Assembly (NCBI GenBank): GCA_964433875.1
Contig: CAYSSO010000002.1
Location: forward strand, 1 to 64,000
Origin: Athalassotoga sp964433875
Lineage (GTDB): Bacteria; Thermotogota; Thermotogae; Mesoaciditogales; Mesoaciditogaceae
Reading direction: 5' to 3'
Length of the DNA stretch: 64,000 nucleotides
This document shows positions 8,584-17,461 of this stretch, in pieces. The notes below the pieces were generated by a model. It was given only the letters and a program-made list of their open reading frames with translations, did no database searches and was not told the DNA's origin. Both the position numbers and the translations under genes were made by a program. Position 1 is the first letter of the stretch; every line of letters begins with the position of its first letter.

Positions 8584-10263
8584 TTATTCCTCTATTGATT
8601 TCAAAAGGGCAGAAAATTCATCTTTCACATTTTTGATCAATGCTTTCGCCCTTTCAAGATTTTCCATATTCATTATCATGAAATAAAACTTGACCTTTGG
8701 CTCTGTTCCGGAAGGCCTTCCGTATATGACAATGCGATCTCCAAATTCCATCTTTATAACGTCAGAGGGGGGAATATGATCTTGACCTTTCAAATAATCG
8801 ACGAAGTTTGTAAGACTGTAACCTCCCACCTTCTTTGGCGGCGTTTTTCGAAGGCTTTCCATTATATGTTTTATTTTGGCAACACCTGATTCTCCTTCAA
8901 AGACAGGAGAAAGTTGATCTTCGAGGTAATAACCGTATTTTTTATAGATTTCTTCCATAGCGTCGACAAGTGTCATGCCTTTTTGTTTGTAATATGTCGC
9001 CATCTCGCAGGTAATCATTATGGGCGTTCCCGAATCTTTATCGTATATGAAATCCCCTATGTTGTCCCCGTAACTTTCCTCATAAGCGAAGAAAACATGC
9101 TTTCCCTTGCTTCTTAGCATATCGGCCTCATTGCATATCCATTTAAAACCCGTCAGCACTTCATGAACTTCGACTCCGTAAGATTTTGCTATCTTTGCAA
9201 AGAGTTTTGACGAGACTATCGACTCAATTACGGCCGGATTGGAAGGCATTCCCTTTTTCGAGTACATCTCGAGGATGAAATGCAAAAGCAATGATCCCAT
9301 CTGATTTCCGTCTATTCTGACGTAATTTTTGTGATCCTTTACCATCACACCCATTCGATCCGCGTCTGGATCGGACGCTACTATTATGTCCGCGTCAAGC
9401 CTTTTCGCATCTTCTATTGATAATTTGAAGGCTTCGTCGAATTCGGGATTTGGATAATTGACTGTCGGAAAATTGCCGTCCGGAATGCTCTGCTCTTTTT
9501 GAGCGTAAAATTCAAATCCGTCTCTCTTAAGCAAAACGGGTACTATTTTCATTCCTGTACCGTGAAGAGGCGTGTAGACGATCTTTAAATCCTTTGAAGA
9601 AATATGAAATGAATACGAAAGCGCCTTTTCAAAATAAGCCTCATCGAGTTCTTTTCCAACAAGATTTATTAACGATTTTTTTTGAGCCTCTTCAAACGAT
9701 ATTTTCTTTATTTCACCAAATGATTTTATAAGTTCGTATTCTTTTATTATCCCCCCATCGTGAGGAGGTATAACCTGCGCACCATTCGACCAATATGCCT
9801 TGTATCCATTGTACTGTGGAGGATTGTGACTGGCAGTTATCATTATACCGGCAGTTGTTTTGAAATATCTCACAGCGAATGATAGAACTGGCGTTGGTCG
9901 AAAATCGTCCACAAGGTACACCTTTATTCCATTGGCAGCGAGTATTTCGGCCGACTCCATTGCAAATTCTTTTGACATATTCCTTGTATCGTAAGAGATA
10001 GCGACGCTCTTTGGACCCTTCACATTTTTGTTTATGTAATTTGCAAGTGCCTGAGTCGCTCTTCCAACGGTGTAAATGTTCATTCTATTTGCACCAAGTC
10101 CCATTATTCCCCTCATTCCGCCTGTACCAAATTCAAGGTCTTTGTAGAAAGCATCTTGAAGTTCGTCGTCGCTCATCTTTTTCAAAGCCTCTTTGTCATC
10201 AGAAGAGATGGCGGGATCATTCAACCATGATTGATATCTTTCCATGCTTTCTTTGTCCATCAT
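8584..10263 (-). CDS. Phosphohexomutase (phosphoglucomutase/phosphomannomutase family)
   Basis: A 559-residue alpha-D-phosphohexomutase that interconverts hexose 1- and 6-phosphates. The catalytic phosphoserine loop is TASHNPPQYNGYK (about residue 140), the metal loop is DPDADRMG (about residue 300), the sugar-binding loop contains EESYG and the phosphate-binding C-terminal domain has GRPSGTEPKVK. Its length and the EESYGD loop fit the PgcA-type phosphoglucomutases. The ATG at 10263 is chosen because AAAGGTG lies seven bases before it; a GTG at 10269 overlaps that site. It may supply sugar phosphates for the nearby glycosyltransferase genes. Confidence 0.93.
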   Translation of the reverse strand: MMDKESMERYQSWLNDPAISSDDKEALKKMSDDELQDAFYKDLEFGTGGMRGIMGLGANRMNIYTVGRATQALANYINKNVKGPKSVAISYDTRNMSKEFAMESAEILAANGIKVYLVDDFRPTPVLSFAVRYFKTTAGIMITASHNPPQYNGYKAYWSNGAQVIPPHDGGIIKEYELIKSFGEIKKISFEEAQKKSLINLVGKELDEAYFEKALSYSFHISSKDLKIVYTPLHGTGMKIVPVLLKRDGFEFYAQKEQSIPDGNFPTVNYPNPEFDEAFKLSIEDAKRLDADIIVASDPDADRMGVMVKDHKNYVRIDGNQMGSLLLHFILEMYSKKGMPSNPAVIESIVSSKLFAKIAKSYGVEVHEVLTGFKWICNEADMLRSKGKHVFFAYEESYGDNIGDFIYDKDSGTPIMITCEMATYYKQKGMTLVDAMEEIYKKYGYYLEDQLSPVFEGESGVAKIKHIMESLRKTPPKKVGGYSLTNFVDYLKGQDHIPPSDVIKMEFGDRIVIYGRPSGTEPKVKFYFMIMNMENLERAKALIKNVKDEFSALLKSIEE

Positions 10264-10276
10264 TATCACACCTTTC

Positions 10277-10306
10277 TTGACATATTTATCTTATATATTG
10301 TACAAT
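10277..10306 (+). promoter_or_regulatory. Promoter of tRNA-Val
   Basis: A consensus -35 TTGACA (10277-10282) is followed after 18 bases by TACAAT (10301-10306). The predicted start point is near 10313, eight bases before the tRNA. Confidence 0.8.
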
Positions 10307-10320
10307 AAAAAAGTAAATTT

Positions 10321-10395
10321 GGGTGTGTAGCTCAGAGGGAGAGCGCTTCCCTCACACGGAAGAGGCCACAGGTTCGATCCCTGTCACACCCACCA
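10321..10395 (+). tRNA. tRNA-Val (anticodon CAC)
   Basis: A complete cloverleaf. The acceptor stem GGGTGTG pairs with CACACCC, the D arm is GCTC...GAGC, the anticodon stem CTTCC/GGAAG encloses the loop CTCACAC with anticodon CAC, and the T arm is ACAGG-TTCGATC-CCTGT. The 3' CCA is encoded. It reads GUG codons. It is a lone tRNA gene with its own promoter and runs convergent into the glycosyltransferase gene, whose stop begins two bases later. Confidence 0.98.
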
Positions 10396-10396
10396 A

Positions 10397-11776
10397 TTAT
10401 TTTTTGGCGCCAAATAATGGCGGAAAGTCTTTCCCGGTGTAAAAGCAAGTCGGAATATTGAAATCATTAAATCGAGCATTTTGAATATTTTCAAGATATC
10501 CTTTGGCAGTTGACTCCCAGGTGTAAGATGTTTTAACCCTTTTTATTCCGTTTGTTCTTATCTTCATGTAGAGTTGGTAATCCGTTAATTTTTCCATCTG
10601 TGTTTTTATTTCATCTATATTTTCGGGATCGGCAAGAAGGCCTTCTCCTTCTCTTATTATCTCTGTAGGCCCTCCATTCTTTGTGGCAATAACCGGAAGG
10701 CCACATGCCATAGCCTCTATTATCGCAAGGCCAAAGGGTTCATACAACGCCATACTTACAAAAAATGAATAGTTACGGGAAGCGGCCCTGTAAAGGCTGG
10801 CAAGGTCTTTTTGATTTTCTATATTTATAAAATGCACCTTTGACTTTAAATTGTTTTTTATCACGAAATCCACAATTCCTTTTATAACCGTATTATCGTA
10901 ATCGTTCTCGTATGGATTCTCAAATCCGTTTGTCACGATAAGAAGATCGTATCTTTCCTTTAAAGACGATCCGGCATAGGCTTTTACGACAGATATATGA
11001 TTCTTTTTCGGATCCAGTCTGCTTGAAATTATGATAAGTGGCCTTGTACGTGAGAACTTTTTGATCTTCTCTTCGATTTTTTTGTCGTCTGCGGAATCTG
11101 TATTGAATATCCTGGCATTTACGCCGGGTGGGATGACTTTGAACCTGGTGTCATTTACATCTATATAATCTTTGTATAATTTATGACCGTACTGCTCAAA
11201 TTGTTCCATACGCGTACTTACAACATTGAAAGCGGAGGATTTCATTGATATTCCTTCGGCGAGGATTCTTGCCGAAAAATTGTAAATCTCATCGAAATGG
11301 GAAAAATTTTCTTCGTTAACGCCCAATTTGTCCATCTTTTGAGCACCGAGAGAATGGGCTGTAAAGGAAAATGGCACTTTTAGATATTTTGAAAGCATTG
11401 ATCCGGAGATGCCCCCATCTCCATAATGGGTTGTTATGAAATCTAATCCTTCTTTTTTGTAAAAATCGGCCATCTTTTTTGCAAATTCACCAAGATACGG
11501 CCATAATCTCTCTTTAGGTAAAAATTCGGGTGGTCCGAAACCAATTCTAACAATTCTCACGTTGGTGCCAGGATAACCGTCGAATTCGGAGGAAAATTCA
11601 GGCCATTTGGGATCTTCTATTTTTCTTGTAACTATGTCAACATCGATCCCCATCTTCTCCATCGCTATGGCTACCTCTTTTACATAGACGATCTGGCCTC
11701 CGAAATCCGGGTGGGAAGAAAGCCTGCTGTCTTTGGAATCGAAATTGCCCTGTGGATTTACAAAGATTATTCTCAT
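10397..11776 (-). CDS. Sucrose-phosphate-synthase-like glycosyltransferase (GT4)
   Basis: A 459-residue GT-B glycosyltransferase. The N-terminal acceptor domain starts MRIIFVNPQGNF and has HPDFGGQIVYVKEVA, the signature of the sucrose synthase / sucrose-phosphate synthase / mannosylfructose-phosphate synthase group. The C-terminal donor domain has SRLDPKKNH and EPFGLAIIEAMACGLPVIATKNGGP, with the KNGGP typical of that group. It probably joins an NDP-sugar to a sugar phosphate or related acceptor; the exact product (sucrose-like sugar or compatible solute) is inference. Its ATG overlaps the stop of the PfkB kinase gene (ATGA), so the two enzymes are translationally coupled and probably act in one pathway. 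Confidence 0.85.
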   Translation of the reverse strand: MRIIFVNPQGNFDSKDSRLSSHPDFGGQIVYVKEVAIAMEKMGIDVDIVTRKIEDPKWPEFSSEFDGYPGTNVRIVRIGFGPPEFLPKERLWPYLGEFAKKMADFYKKEGLDFITTHYGDGGISGSMLSKYLKVPFSFTAHSLGAQKMDKLGVNEENFSHFDEIYNFSARILAEGISMKSSAFNVVSTRMEQFEQYGHKLYKDYIDVNDTRFKVIPPGVNARIFNTDSADDKKIEEKIKKFSRTRPLIIISSRLDPKKNHISVVKAYAGSSLKERYDLLIVTNGFENPYENDYDNTVIKGIVDFVIKNNLKSKVHFINIENQKDLASLYRAASRNYSFFVSMALYEPFGLAIIEAMACGLPVIATKNGGPTEIIREGEGLLADPENIDEIKTQMEKLTDYQLYMKIRTNGIKRVKTSYTWESTAKGYLENIQNARFNDFNIPTCFYTGKDFPPLFGAKK

Positions 11777-12681
11777 AAGACTCTCCCTATTTTCTCTTTA
11801 TCGAGAGGATCATTATGATTTTGTGAGCCCAGTCTGAAAGCCGCGGTCGCATTTCCAAATTTTGCCGCTTCAAATATGTCAGCACCTCTCATCATTGCAT
11901 AATACATTCCCGACCAAAAGGCATCTCCAGCGCCAGTGGTATTGACGACTTTTTTTGCGGCAGATGGCAAAATCTGAGTTTTTTTTCCATCCGAAATTAT
12001 CGCACCATCTTTTCCCAGAGTCAAAACGACATTTTCAACTCCGAGCCTGTGAAATGCCTTTATATATTCCATCTCATTCATAGACCCAAATATGTGAAAG
12101 GCGTCATCATTTGACGGCTTTGCAAGGAAGACATATTTAAAAACCCTTTTTAGGGTTCTTCTTCCATCTTTGCCATTCTCCCAGAGCACCTTTCTGTAAT
12201 TTGGATCAAAGCAAATTTTGATTCCCTTACCGGACGCATATTCTATCATTTCGAAGATCGTCTTTCTCGATCTTTTGTAAGAGATAGGCCAACTACTGAA
12301 ATGAAAGAAAGAAGCATCATCAAAGATATCCATCGGTGGCATTTCGAGTGCTGTCTCGGCCCCTCTTAAGGCTAAAAACCGAGGCGTTGATTTTGACTTT
12401 GAAACTATGACAAAAGTTGTCGGCCTTAAATTGTCGATTTGAATGTAGCGGGTATCGAGATTTCGTCTTTTTGCGTGATCTATCAATTCGCGGCCAAAGG
12501 GATCATTTCCAACTCTCGAGACTATTCTCGATTCTATGCCTAAATCTGCGAGATTAATCGCTATATTTGCAGGAGATCCACCGAAGTGCCTTTCGAAGAT
12601 TCCGGCTTTTCCGAGATCGTCAACGTACTCTGTTGTGATCATATCTATAAGCATTTCACCGGCTATGACGATATTACCCAT
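11773..12681 (-). CDS. PfkB-family carbohydrate kinase (fructokinase-like)
   Basis: A 302-residue ribokinase-fold kinase. The N-terminal substrate motif FGGSPANIAINLADLG and the C-terminal anion hole VNTTGAGDAFWSGMYYAM, with its catalytic Asp, are intact. Such enzymes phosphorylate fructose, ribose, KDG or nucleosides; a fructokinase role is suggested by the neighbouring sucrose-type glycosyltransferase but is not shown. AGGAGG precedes the ATG. It overlaps the adenosyltransferase gene by 8 bases and the glycosyltransferase by 4 bases. Confidence 0.88.
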   Translation of the reverse strand: MGNIVIAGEMLIDMITTEYVDDLGKAGIFERHFGGSPANIAINLADLGIESRIVSRVGNDPFGRELIDHAKRRNLDTRYIQIDNLRPTTFVIVSKSKSTPRFLALRGAETALEMPPMDIFDDASFFHFSSWPISYKRSRKTIFEMIEYASGKGIKICFDPNYRKVLWENGKDGRRTLKRVFKYVFLAKPSNDDAFHIFGSMNEMEYIKAFHRLGVENVVLTLGKDGAIISDGKKTQILPSAAKKVVNTTGAGDAFWSGMYYAMMRGADIFEAAKFGNATAAFRLGSQNHNDPLDKEKIGRVL

Positions 12682-13192
12682 TTGATCCTCCTAATTGTTC
12701 TTCTGCTCTCGCCATCAGATAGAGTAGATCGCTCATCCTATTTAAATAAACCATAACATTTCTGTCTTGCGGCGCCGTTTTTGCAAGTTCAACGGCCCTC
12801 CTTTCGGCACGCCTTGCGACAGTCCTGCACACGTCCAGAATGGCCGATCCGAAGGTGCCACCAGGTTTAACAAAGCCATTCGGTAATTTTATGAGTTTCT
12901 CGTACTCATCTATTTTGAGATTTAAAAAATCAACATCTTCCTTGAATATCTTGTACTTTGTTTCGCGTGCAGAAGCAAAGATTGCCGCGAGTGTAAAGAT
13001 TTTTTCCTGAAAGTATTCTATTACCTCTTTGTTTTTTTCGTATTTAGACTGGTGCTTTGCCATGCCGAGAAAAGAACTAAGTTCGTCTAATGTGCCGTAA
13101 ACCTCGACTCGTGCCGAATCTTTGTAGACGCGCTCACCCGTAAACAGATCAGTCTGTCCGTCATCTCCACGGCCAGTATTTATTATTGACAT
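12674..13192 (-). CDS. PduO-type cob(I)alamin adenosyltransferase
   Basis: A protein of about 172 residues that transfers adenosyl from ATP to cob(I)alamin, making coenzyme B12. The ATP-binding N-terminus TGRGDDGQTDLFTGERVYKD and the C-terminal RRAERRAVELA...YLNRMSDLLYLMARAEE are family hallmarks. Two in-frame ATGs follow GGGAGG; the second (13192) has a spacing of eight bases and is preferred. In this window the B12 users are not obvious, though lysine fermentation (see Kdd) needs a B12 aminomutase elsewhere. It is the first gene of a three-gene operon. Confidence 0.93.
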   Translation of the reverse strand: MSIINTGRGDDGQTDLFTGERVYKDSARVEVYGTLDELSSFLGMAKHQSKYEKNKEVIEYFQEKIFTLAAIFASARETKYKIFKEDVDFLNLKIDEYEKLIKLPNGFVKPGGTFGSAILDVCRTVARRAERRAVELAKTAPQDRNVMVYLNRMSDLLYLMARAEEQLGGSNG

Positions 13193-13212
13193 ATACATCG
13201 CCTCCCTTCTTG

Positions 13213-13221
13213 ATTATACCA
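13213..13221 (-). promoter_or_regulatory. Extended -10 promoter of adenosyltransferase operon
   Basis: The minus strand reads TGGTATAAT, an extended -10 element, with no convincing -35. The predicted start point is only about 14 bases upstream of the start codon, just ahead of the GGGAGG ribosome site. Confidence 0.5.
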
Positions 13222-13240
13222 ATTTGATTTCAGGATTGCC

Positions 13241-14269
13241 TCATTCGACTTTAAAGATCCTGCTAAATCCCAAGAGAACAAGGACCGATCCAAAAAACAT
13301 TATGGCGATCGTTAAATAGTAAGATAGATCTGACATAGGTGCTATTCCCATCGCCGATTTCATAGCCATAACTAAATACGTAAGTGGCAGACCGTAGGCT
13401 ATGTACTGTAAAAACTTTGGCAACAGTTCGAGAGGGAAATACACTCCTGAAAAAAACATTATAACCGTGTAAAAAACTGAGGATATCTCGCTTGCAACCC
13501 TTGCGCTTGGAGAGAGCAAAAGTATGGCCATTCCAACTCCCATCATTCCGAATGTGCCGGCGAGAATAGTTAGCGTGAAACGCACAAAGTCTATGGAATA
13601 CGGTGGCCTAAAAAAGATTATCGCTGCCACAAAAAGCAAGATTATGGACAGAAAACTTTCAACCATCTTTTCGGAAATAAAGGCCGAATAAAATTCCCAC
13701 CTTGCAAGTGGCGTTGTCCAGAACCTTTTTATAACCTTTTTATCTCTGAAGTGCGCAAGAGAAGCGGTTATAGAAAAAATCCCGGCCGAAAAGATACTTA
13801 AAGCGAGTATGCCTGGAATCAAATTATCGAGATAGTCTAAATGTTTCCCGGAAAACGAAATATCATTTCTTTCTATATTTATCACGTTATTTATTCCTCT
13901 TGATTTATTTATTTCATCTGCTATGCTTTTGACTATCGAACTGTAATAATTTGAAGACTGGATATTTGCCGGGTTTATATACGCTAAAAGAGAGGTGCCT
14001 TCGAGGGTAATGCCGAGATCTATCTTTTGAGAATTTACGGCATTCTCAAGTTGGGATAAAGTTGGATATTCTATGTACTTTATGCCGGAGACCGCTGGCA
14101 ATTTTTGACCGTAAAAGCCAACATTTAAAGAACTTTGAGAATATATCCCGGAAAAGACGTATCCGAAGATCAAAAGCGTAACAAGCGGAAAGAAAAGGTT
14201 GAAAAAAAGATTCATTTTGTCTCTTACGGAATGCCATGTCATAGCCTTTAGAACGGATAAAAACCTCAT
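13241..14269 (-). CDS. ABC-2 type transporter permease (second subunit)
   Basis: A 342-residue ABC-2 permease. It has one N-terminal membrane helix (residues 18-40), an extracytoplasmic domain (about 45-160) and five hydrophobic segments in the C-terminal half, with the conserved GVYFPLELLPKFLQYIAYGLPLTYLV stretch. It pairs with the preceding permease (14271-15449) and the ATPase at 15451-16368 to form an exporter. It is the last gene of the GntR-regulated cluster. GGAGGTG precedes the ATG. The substrate is unknown; such exporters move drugs, peptides, lipids or polysaccharides. Confidence 0.88.
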   Translation of the reverse strand: MRFLSVLKAMTWHSVRDKMNLFFNLFFPLVTLLIFGYVFSGIYSQSSLNVGFYGQKLPAVSGIKYIEYPTLSQLENAVNSQKIDLGITLEGTSLLAYINPANIQSSNYYSSIVKSIADEINKSRGINNVINIERNDISFSGKHLDYLDNLIPGILALSIFSAGIFSITASLAHFRDKKVIKRFWTTPLARWEFYSAFISEKMVESFLSIILLFVAAIIFFRPPYSIDFVRFTLTILAGTFGMMGVGMAILLLSPSARVASEISSVFYTVIMFFSGVYFPLELLPKFLQYIAYGLPLTYLVMAMKSAMGIAPMSDLSYYLTIAIMFFGSVLVLLGFSRIFKVE

Positions 14270-14270
14270 C

Positions 14271-15449
14271 TTACACCTCCCATTTGAAAACTTTTACGCT
14301 GTATACTACCATGACAACCGCCCATACCAGAGGAACCAATATGTTAAGATACATCGGTGTCGGAGATGACATGACCCCCATTGCCGATCTTAGTCCGTTG
14401 GCAAGATAAGTCGTTGGTATAACGTAGGCGACAATTTGGACTACGAGAGGCACGCCGGTAATGGGGAAAAAGAGCCCTCCTAAGAACATGAAAAGAAAGT
14501 TGAAGATATTGGCAAAGGCAATTCCCGCATCTGATGTCTTTGCAAAACTTGCTATGAAAAATCCGAGCGGCAAGGTTGTGACTATTACAAAAAGCATGTA
14601 CAATATGGCCAAAATTCCAAGGTTAAAATGCGCGCCGAGGTAGATTCCGAGAATCAAAAGGACTATTATCTGGACAATTTCTATTGTCAGGTTAGAAAAG
14701 ATCATGGCCCAGAAATATTCGCCTTTATTCAAAGGCGCAACGAATAATTTTCTTAGAACCTTTTTCTCTCTTTGAACAAGCAGATCATCCGTTATTCCGA
14801 AAAGGGAGACCGTCATAACTGCCATCACAAGAATACCCGGAACTATGAAGTCGATGTAAGAAAAATTTTGACCGTTTTTCGAGATATATTCGATCTTCGG
14901 AGAGACAAAATCAGCAAGATTTCCAGAATTTTGCAGAATTCTAAGGTTAAAAGATTCAAGTACAGATGATATTATCGTAAAAGCCAGATCGGATGTCTGA
15001 CTGTTTTCGAGAGTGTATATTTTTATCGTTGGCTTTGAAAAGAGACTGAAACCTCCCTTTTGCTGGACAACGGCGGCGTAAATCTGGGTATTGAAAAGAG
15101 GCGGGATTACAATGATAGCGTCGATCTTGCCGCTTTTCAATTCTTCGAGAGATTTTTTCAAGAAATTTTCCGTCGTGCTTGATTGAAGGGTTATAACGGC
15201 ATTTTTTCCGGCCGACATCTCTTTGAAGGCCGAAGATATATAGGATGCAAAATCCATGTTTGTGTTTTTAAAGGTCGCGCTTTCATCGACCAGATTAACT
15301 CTAAAGGACACTTCCTTTCCTATATTTGAAAATATAGAGGCAAGTATCAAAAGCAGGATGATGGGAAAGAATATATTCCAAAATATGACGGCCGGAGATC
15401 TGATCGATGAAATTATCAATGCTTTGAAAATCGCGAAAATTCTGTTCAT
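14271..15449 (-). CDS. ABC-2 type transporter permease (first subunit)
   Basis: A 392-residue membrane protein with the same plan as its downstream neighbour: an N-terminal helix (residues 20-40), a large outside domain (to about 205) and a five-helix C-terminal block with FLGGLFFPITGVPLVVQIVAYVIPTTYLANGLRSAMG. The two permeases are paralogues and probably heterodimerise. It starts one base after the ATPase stop and ends one base before the next permease, so all three are cotranscribed. Confidence 0.88.
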   Translation of the reverse strand: MNRIFAIFKALIISSIRSPAVIFWNIFFPIILLLILASIFSNIGKEVSFRVNLVDESATFKNTNMDFASYISSAFKEMSAGKNAVITLQSSTTENFLKKSLEELKSGKIDAIIVIPPLFNTQIYAAVVQQKGGFSLFSKPTIKIYTLENSQTSDLAFTIISSVLESFNLRILQNSGNLADFVSPKIEYISKNGQNFSYIDFIVPGILVMAVMTVSLFGITDDLLVQREKKVLRKLFVAPLNKGEYFWAMIFSNLTIEIVQIIVLLILGIYLGAHFNLGILAILYMLFVIVTTLPLGFFIASFAKTSDAGIAFANIFNFLFMFLGGLFFPITGVPLVVQIVAYVIPTTYLANGLRSAMGVMSSPTPMYLNILVPLVWAVVMVVYSVKVFKWEV

Positions 15450-15450
15450 T

Positions 15451-16368
15451 TCAGTCCCTCAACTTCCTGCCTGTCAGATTTAAAAATACATCCTCGAGAT
15501 TTGGCTGTCTTACTATTATGTCATTTATCTTTATCGATCTCGCCTCGAAAAGGTCAAGCGCTTTCTTCATGTCCGCAGGAAGAGAAGAAGTTACAATTAT
15601 TATCTTTGAGTCTTCAACCTTTGCATTTTGAAATTCTGAAAGAAATGAAAGATCTAAGTTTTTAGAATCCAAATCTATCTCTATTATCTTCTCCCCTCCA
15701 AAAGAAGAGATGAGTTCCTCCGCGCTTCCTTTTGCTATTATCTTTCCATGATCCATAACGTAAATGTAATTGGCAAGATATTCAGCCTCTTCCATGTAAT
15801 GAGTGGTCAAAAAGACGGTCTTCCCCTTTTCTCGAAGTTTTTCTATCATCTCCCAGACATTTCTTCTTGCCTGTGGATCGAGGCCTGTAGTCGGTTCATC
15901 CATAAAGATAAGTTCTGGATCTCCAACAAGCGCTGTCCCTATCGCGAGACGCTGGCGCTGCCCTCCCGAAAGTTTTTCAACTTTTGCATCTGCTTTATCT
16001 TCGAGACTTATCTCTTTTAAAACCTCTCTCACGTCTATTCCATTTGGGTAAAGAGATCTGAACATCTTTAAAATCTCGACGGTTGTGAGATGATCTATGA
16101 AATTATTCTCCTGAAGCACGACTCCGATTCTTTCTCTTAATTGTCTCGGTACCTTTCCATGAACCTCTTCGCCGAAGAGTATGATCCTTCCACCATCGTA
16201 ATCTTTAAGGCCCTCCAGGATCTCGAGAGTTGTGGTCTTTCCGGCTCCATTTGGGCCCAAAAGCGCAAAGACCTCTCCCCTTAAAACTTTGAATGAGATC
16301 CCATCGACTGCTTTCACATCGGAATAATACTTTTTTAAATCTTCTACTTCGAGTATTGACTCCCTCAT
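15451..16368 (-). CDS. ABC transporter ATP-binding protein (DrrA/CcmA type)
   Basis: A 305-residue ATPase. Walker A GPNGAGKT (about residue 38), signature LSGGQRQRLA, Walker B LIFMDEPTTGLDP and the H-loop LTTHYMEEAEYL are intact. A C-terminal extension of about 85 residues follows, as in the drug-exporter DrrA-like subfamily (DUF4162 type). It drives the two downstream ABC-2 permeases. AGGAGG lies before the ATG, and the SHOCT gene ends eight bases upstream. Confidence 0.93.
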   Translation of the reverse strand: MRESILEVEDLKKYYSDVKAVDGISFKVLRGEVFALLGPNGAGKTTTLEILEGLKDYDGGRIILFGEEVHGKVPRQLRERIGVVLQENNFIDHLTTVEILKMFRSLYPNGIDVREVLKEISLEDKADAKVEKLSGGQRQRLAIGTALVGDPELIFMDEPTTGLDPQARRNVWEMIEKLREKGKTVFLTTHYMEEAEYLANYIYVMDHGKIIAKGSAEELISSFGGEKIIEIDLDSKNLDLSFLSEFQNAKVEDSKIIIVTSSLPADMKKALDLFEARSIKINDIIVRQPNLEDVFLNLTGRKLRD

Positions 16369-16376
16369 AAGTCCTC

Positions 16377-16628
16377 CTATCTTTTATCTCTTTCAAGGTC
16401 TGCCTTTATCCTTTCGTACTCTTCTTTCGAAATCTCCCCTCTTGCGTATCTTTTCTTAAGGATCTCGATTGGATCTTCATCGTCCCACCATCTGTAATGA
16501 TGATTCCACCTAAAAGATCTTATCACATGAAGTACTACCCACAAAAAGAACAAAAAAATTAGAACGCCTATTATCGCGTTAATCAGTCCAAATCCCCAAA
16601 AATATCCGTAGTAAGGCCCTTCTACCAT
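16377..16628 (-). CDS. Small SHOCT-domain membrane protein
   Basis: An 83-residue protein with one membrane helix (residues 13-37, GLINAIIGVLIFLFFLWVVL), a Trp/His-rich linker and a C-terminal SHOCT motif (ILKKRYARGEISKEEYERIKADL). SHOCT domains are short two-helix modules found at the ends of many unrelated proteins and are thought to mediate oligomerisation. The start codon overlaps the ATPase stop (TAATG). It sits between the two ABC modules, so it may tune one of them; this is inference. Confidence 0.85.
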   Translation of the reverse strand: MVEGPYYGYFWGFGLINAIIGVLIFLFFLWVVLHVIRSFRWNHHYRWWDDEDPIEILKKRYARGEISKEEYERIKADLERDKR

Positions 16629-17461
16629 TACAAATCACTCCTTTCAAATGGGCTAAATTGCCTTTGTCCCTGAATATATGCAATCGATATCTCCATCAAA
16701 GTAGGATATCTTCCTTCGCCTTTATCCGTTTTGTAAAGAATTTCATCACCGACGGAACCTATAATCTCGCCGGATATCCTTTCATTTCTTCCACCTATCC
16801 TGTGCTTCGATTTTGCCTCATCAACCGTGTCCGCATAAATTATTCTTCCTTCTTTTATTATCGCGAATGCGTCTGCGATTTCTTCCAATTCATATATTTC
16901 GTGTGAAGATATGACAATCGATCTTTTGTCCTGTTTGACAAAATCTTTCAAAACTCTTAACACATCTGTTCTGACAACAGGATCAAGGTTAAGCGTCGGC
17001 TCGTCGAGAATCAAAAGTTCGGCACCACTTGACACCGTTAAGGCTAAATTCATTATGACTTTCATACCTGTAGAGTAATTCTCAACCCGATCTCCGAGGT
17101 TAAGGTTATAATGAATTATGAATTTGTTGAAAATTTCGTCATTCCATTCAGGATAAAGCATACTCCATAATTTTCTGTAATCTTCGCCTTTGAATCTTGA
17201 AAATGAGATTCTGTTTTCAGTAAGAACCGCTATTCTATCCTTTATATTTTGACTGAATTTAACACCAAAAATTTCTATTGTTCCCTGATTCGGAAAGATA
17301 TCACCGTACAGACACCTCAAGGTCGTCGTTTTTCCGGCTCCGTTTGGGCCTATTAAAGAGAATATTTCTCCATAGTTGACAGAAAAATTCACGTTGTTTA
17401 AGACGGTTTTTTCACCAAATCTTTTTACGATGTTTTTCACATCGACAATCTTTTCTGCCAT
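16628..17461 (-). CDS. ABC transporter ATP-binding protein
   Basis: A 277-residue ATPase with Walker A GPNGAGKT, Walker B LLILDEPTLNLDP and switch His in ISSHEIYELEE. The signature motif is weak: YSTGMKV stands where LSGGQ is expected, as in YtrB/EcsA-type bacterial subfamilies. It pairs with the small permease encoded just upstream (overlap 25 bases). This YtrB-like ATPase plus a YtrA-type regulator resembles the Firmicutes ytr cluster that responds to cell-wall antibiotics. Confidence 0.9.
   Translation of the reverse strand: MAEKIVDVKNIVKRFGEKTVLNNVNFSVNYGEIFSLIGPNGAGKTTTLRCLYGDIFPNQGTIEIFGVKFSQNIKDRIAVLTENRISFSRFKGEDYRKLWSMLYPEWNDEIFNKFIIHYNLNLGDRVENYSTGMKVIMNLALTVSSGAELLILDEPTLNLDPVVRTDVLRVLKDFVKQDKRSIVISSHEIYELEEIADAFAIIKEGRIIYADTVDEAKSKHRIGGRNERISGEIIGSVGDEILYKTDKGEGRYPTLMEISIAYIQGQRQFSPFERSDL

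Noticed and set aside
10264..10320. Promoter of the phosphohexomutase operon (TTTACT-16-TATAAG on the minus strand)
   Set aside because: It overlaps the tRNA promoter and the match is too weak to list as a feature.
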